From: Rhodospirillaceae bacterium
GTDB lineage: Bacteria > Pseudomonadota > Alphaproteobacteria > Thalassobaculales > Thalassobaculaceae
Length of the DNA stretch: 8,228 nt
Assembly (NCBI GenBank): GCA_002730675.1
Contig: PCAV01000063.1
Location: 29,417 to 37,644, forward strand
Direction of reading: 5' to 3'
Shown: positions 5,740 to 8,228 of the stretch, in pieces
How positions within the stretch are numbered: position 1 is the first letter of the stretch
Layout: every line of letters starts with the position of its first letter
Position numbers and translations under genes: made by a program
Notes under the pieces: generated by a model
What the model was told of the DNA's origin: nothing
Seen by the model: only the letters and a program-made list of their open reading frames with translations
Database searches by the model: none

Positions 5740-7188
5740 ATGAGCAACACCTATTTAAGGGGAATTTTAGCGGCAAGTGTAGTTGGCGCAGGCATGGTTG
5801 TCGTACAACCAGCCCACTCCTCTGGTCACTCCTCTGACGTATATGGTCCATTCCCTGTTACCTTAAGCCCATGGTTGGGAACTGAAAAAAGTTCTATGGG
5901 TTACACAGGTCAGATAGCTAGGCATGTACTTCACGATTCATTGAAGTCATTAGCCGGTAAGGGTAATGGAAAACCCAACCCAGAATTGAAAAAGAAAATG
6001 CTGAGTTATTTCTCTTCTAAAGATGCTGGACGCAAGATCCTGGCGCCAAAGAGCAACAAGGCTTTTAAAATCAAACAGACTGGCGTAGATCAAATAAGTA
6101 AGAAGAAAAATCTTGCGGGTAAAATATATAAGGGGTTGGTACCTGGCTGGCCTGGTAATAAGACGGGTAAAGAGGTTGTTTTACATATGATTGACAAGGC
6201 CTCTTCAGCAAAAAAGGGTTTTGATCCATCTACAGGCTATGATTACAAGCAGCTAATTTCAAAATTTATTATGGGAGCAGTTTCTTACAATCAGGCGGTT
6301 GATAACTACCTTGATGAAAAATTAGGGGCAGATAAGAAACCTAATGATAAGCCCTATAAAACCGGAAAACCTTATACTGGTAAAGAGCATTCTTGGGATG
6401 AAGCTTACGGCTACTGGGGGGCTGCGGCGCACGGGCTAACGGTTTCAGCAAAAGCCAACTACGAGATCGCTAAACGCGGTAAGAAGTCGAAGAGCCCAGA
6501 AGCTGCACTGAAGCTTGCTGACTATAACAAAGATGGCGTGGTTGACCTCTACAGGGAATACAACTTCGGCCACTCTTACTATGCTGCCGCATACGACAAA
6601 GGTGGAAAAACCTCCTACTATAATAATATTCAAAAAGCATTTATTTATGGCAGAAACGTTATAACAAAAGCGGACGGAAAGAAATTAACAGACATGGAGC
6701 GAGGCAAGCTGCGTAGCATAGCACGTAGTATCGAGTTAAATTGGCAGCGTGTAATAGCGGAATCGATCTTCAAATACGCAGGTTCGGTCTACAAGGATTT
6801 AGAGAAGCTCAATGTGATATTGGAAGCTAAAGGCAACAGTGACAAAGTGTTCCGTAAATACGCGAAGCATTGGGGCGAGCTCAAAGGTTTTGCAATGGCC
6901 CTACAAACCGGTAAGAGTAATATTGGCGAAGTTGCGGTTAAACTTAATAGAATGATAGGCTTCGGTCCGGTTCTACCCAACGGTAGCCAGGTAGTAGATA
7001 TCGACTCTAACGGCGATTTCATCAAAGACCAGGGCCAGTCGATGGGCGAATATATGTTACACATGCTTAAAATACAGCGCCTAATGGTTGAAAAGTATGG
7101 CGTTAAGGCTCGTGTTAACGACAAACTTGCTGGCCTAGAGGGACTAATGAAAAAAGTCGGAAAAGGCGATAGCGCTGAAAACGACTAA
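5740..7188 (+). CDS. Secreted DUF4856/imelysin-like protein, probable iron-responsive periplasmic protein
   Basis: A 482-residue protein with an N-terminal signal peptide (hydrophobic 8-23, cleavage likely after AHS at 27), so periplasmic or outer-membrane-facing. I assign it to DUF4856 from the GYTGQIAR block (54-61), the HSWDEAYGYWG motif (217-227), the loop DYNKDGVVDLYREYNFG (261-277) and KHWGELKGFAMALQ (376-389). DUF4856 resembles the imelysin group (EfeO/IrpA-like, GxHxxE motif), linked to iron uptake. Candidate metal ligands are H217, D220/E221 and H377/E380. Two EF-hand-like acidic loops, D261-xN-x-DG-xx-D269 and D420-x-D-x-NGD-xx-x-D430, could bind calcium. The chain is lysine-rich and mostly helical. 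It stands alone between a Fur-like promoter and a strong terminator, with no EfeU permease, EfeB peroxidase or TonB receptor in the window. The molecular function is unproven; iron or haem binding is inference from family and promoter. Confidence 0.75.
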   Translation: MSNTYLRGILAASVVGAGMVVVQPAHSSGHSSDVYGPFPVTLSPWLGTEKSSMGYTGQIARHVLHDSLKSLAGKGNGKPNPELKKKMLSYFSSKDAGRKILAPKSNKAFKIKQTGVDQISKKKNLAGKIYKGLVPGWPGNKTGKEVVLHMIDKASSAKKGFDPSTGYDYKQLISKFIMGAVSYNQAVDNYLDEKLGADKKPNDKPYKTGKPYTGKEHSWDEAYGYWGAAAHGLTVSAKANYEIAKRGKKSKSPEAALKLADYNKDGVVDLYREYNFGHSYYAAAYDKGGKTSYYNNIQKAFIYGRNVITKADGKKLTDMERGKLRSIARSIELNWQRVIAESIFKYAGSVYKDLEKLNVILEAKGNSDKVFRKYAKHWGELKGFAMALQTGKSNIGEVAVKLNRMIGFGPVLPNGSQVVDIDSNGDFIKDQGQSMGEYMLHMLKIQRLMVEKYGVKARVNDKLAGLEGLMKKVGKGDSAEND

Positions 7189-7210
7189 GTGACTAACTAA
7201 AAAAACAGCA

Positions 7211-7252
7211 TTAAGGCATCAGGGTTGCCATACCACCACCCTGATGCCTTAA
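7211..7252 (+). terminator. Strong hairpin terminator after the DUF4856 gene
   Basis: TTAAGGCATCAGGGT (7211-7225) pairs perfectly over 15 bp with ACCCTGATGCCTTAA (7238-7252) around a 12-base loop, 22 bases after the stop codon. The following plus-strand bases (CCTTTTAAAA) hold only a short T run. The A run at 7199-7205 would serve as a T tract for the opposite strand, so the hairpin could work both ways. It ends 28 bases before the next gene. Confidence 0.85.
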
Positions 7253-7280
7253 CCTTTTAAAAAAGGTATTGGGGTCTTTG

Positions 7281-8228
7281 GTGGATAATTTTGCCATCTT
7301 TTACGAGAACTTCCTGGATCCGAGAAAAAGAATTTGCCTGTTATATCTTGGGTCGGCTCTATTTATCAGTTTTGTTTGGCTGCTCGTTCTCAAGCGTAGC
7401 ACAATTAAAGAAACCATTGAAAATTGCTTCTCGCGGCAAATTTGGTGGTCTACTACTGCTAGACAGGATTACTTACTTTTTTTTCTCAACAAACTATTTT
7501 CTGTTTTTGTTGCAAACGCGTGGTTGTCTAGCACGGTTGCGACATTTGCGGTTTTCGAGTGGCTCCACGCAGTAATCCCGTTCCGTCCTTCATTGGAGTT
7601 GAGCCCTGCACTGGTAATGACTATATTTACACTGTGTCTTTTTATTTTTGATGATGTGACGAAGTATGTAGTGCACTGGATGTTGCATAACATCCCTTGT
7701 TTATGGGCGTTTCATAAGGTCCATCATTCGGCCGTTTCTCTTACGCCGCTGACAATCTTTAGAACACATCCAATTGAAATTCTCATTTTCTCTCTGCGTT
7801 CGATCGCTGTAAGAGCCATACTCATTGCCTCATTTATATTTATCTTTGGTGAGGGAGTAGACTTGATCACCGTGTTAGGGGTCAATATAGGGCTTTTTAT
7901 ATTTCATTTGTTGGGTTCAAATTTAAGGCATTCGCACATTTACCTCTCGTACTGGGTATGGTTGGAGAAGTGGTTGATATCTCCAGCACAGCATCAATTA
8001 CACCATTCTGCAGATCCTAATCACCATGGAACTAATTTAGGTATCACCCTGGCCGTTTGGGATCGTCTTTGTGGAACGTTATTAATTGCGCCTAAAAACC
8101 TCAGCCTTTCATTTGGTTTTGTGGGAGAAGAGCAAAAGCGAGTAGGCACTCTCAGATATGTTTACTGGGATTCTTTTCTCGAAAGTTTATCGAGTGTACG
8201 CAATTTTATAAATAGAGGTCGATTAATT
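7281..8228 (+). CDS. Fatty acid hydroxylase / sterol desaturase family membrane diiron enzyme, 3' end cut by window edge
   Basis: An open frame runs from the hairpin to the last base without a stop; 316 codons are visible from GTG 7281. The eight-histidine diiron signature is complete: H132-x3-H136 (HWMLH), H145-x2-H148-H149 (HKVHH) and H238-x2-H241-H242 (HQLHH). RTHP (H163), LRHSH (217-219), and N-x-G with WDRLCGT near the C-terminus are also family-typical. Hydrophobic segments lie at about 18-35, 66-95, 108-123, 165-190 and 194-210. The enzyme would sit in the inner membrane and hydroxylate or desaturate a lipid (fatty acyl, sterol, hopanoid or carotenoid) using O2; the substrate is not evident. 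The start is uncertain: GTG 7281 has GGGG 6 bases upstream (7271-7274), while TTG 7278 and TTG 7269 are alternatives. A run of eight T at 7477-7484 is in frame, with no frameshift seen. At 316 residues little is probably missing. Confidence 0.88.
   Translation, partial: MDNFAIFYENFLDPRKRICLLYLGSALFISFVWLLVLKRSTIKETIENCFSRQIWWSTTARQDYLLFFLNKLFSVFVANAWLSSTVATFAVFEWLHAVIPFRPSLELSPALVMTIFTLCLFIFDDVTKYVVHWMLHNIPCLWAFHKVHHSAVSLTPLTIFRTHPIEILIFSLRSIAVRAILIASFIFIFGEGVDLITVLGVNIGLFIFHLLGSNLRHSHIYLSYWVWLEKWLISPAQHQLHHSADPNHHGTNLGITLAVWDRLCGTLLIAPKNLSLSFGFVGEEQKRVGTLRYVYWDSFLESLSSVRNFINRGRLI

Noticed and set aside
7291..7575. 94-residue plus-strand frame near the right end
   Set aside because: It lies in another frame inside the diiron hydroxylase gene, whose histidine boxes are unmistakable; no ribosome site or motif supports it.
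7469..7693. 74-residue minus-strand frame
   Set aside because: Antisense to the hydroxylase gene, with no family motif and no start signal.
1..8228. Mobile elements, CRISPR arrays, tRNA or rRNA genes, phage defence systems
   Set aside because: No transposase or integrase motifs, no spaced direct repeats, and no tRNA-like cloverleaf or rRNA segments were seen by reading both strands.

Overview
The window is bacterial: genes are densely packed, Shine-Dalgarno sites precede most starts, one start is GTG in an overlapping operon, and hairpin terminators are present. The DNA is AT-leaning. Exported proteins have Sec-type signal peptides with AxA-like cleavage sites, and a TGCGAAT-type Fur box is present. 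These suit a Gram-negative proteobacterium. A marine alphaproteobacterium is my best guess, but that is inference and no 16S or other marker gene is present.

Left part (1-2271): two metabolic genes converge with only 26 bp between them. The first, on the plus strand and cut by the left edge, is a Rossmann-fold reductase of the PRISE type (progesterone 5-beta-reductase / iridoid synthase-like). The second, on the minus strand, is a phytanoyl-CoA dioxygenase-family Fe(II)/2-oxoglutarate oxygenase with a complete metal triad.

Middle part (2272-5473): a divergent control region with a nested inverted repeat leads into a three-gene ABC importer operon of the ProU/OpuA type. The order is periplasmic binding protein, permease, ATPase. 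A hairpin after the binding-protein gene probably lowers expression of the permease and ATPase relative to the binding protein. The permease and ATPase genes overlap by 8 bp. The likely substrate is glycine betaine or a related quaternary or methylated amine such as choline, proline betaine or TMAO.

Right part (5474-8228): a 266-bp intergenic region carries two Fur-box-like inverted repeats 40 bp apart (centre to centre), with a consensus TTGACA between them. They stand in front of a secreted DUF4856/imelysin-like protein, which suggests iron-repressed expression. A perfect 15-bp terminator stem closes that gene. A membrane fatty acid hydroxylase/sterol desaturase-type diiron enzyme begins right behind it and runs off the right edge still open.

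The best candidate for under-described biology is the Fur-box plus DUF4856 unit: a predicted iron-responsive periplasmic protein with two calcium-loop-like motifs and none of the usual EfeU/EfeB partners beside it. Three of the enzymes or regulators here (PhyH, the diiron hydroxylase, the Fur site) depend on iron, but the sequence does not show that they are co-regulated.
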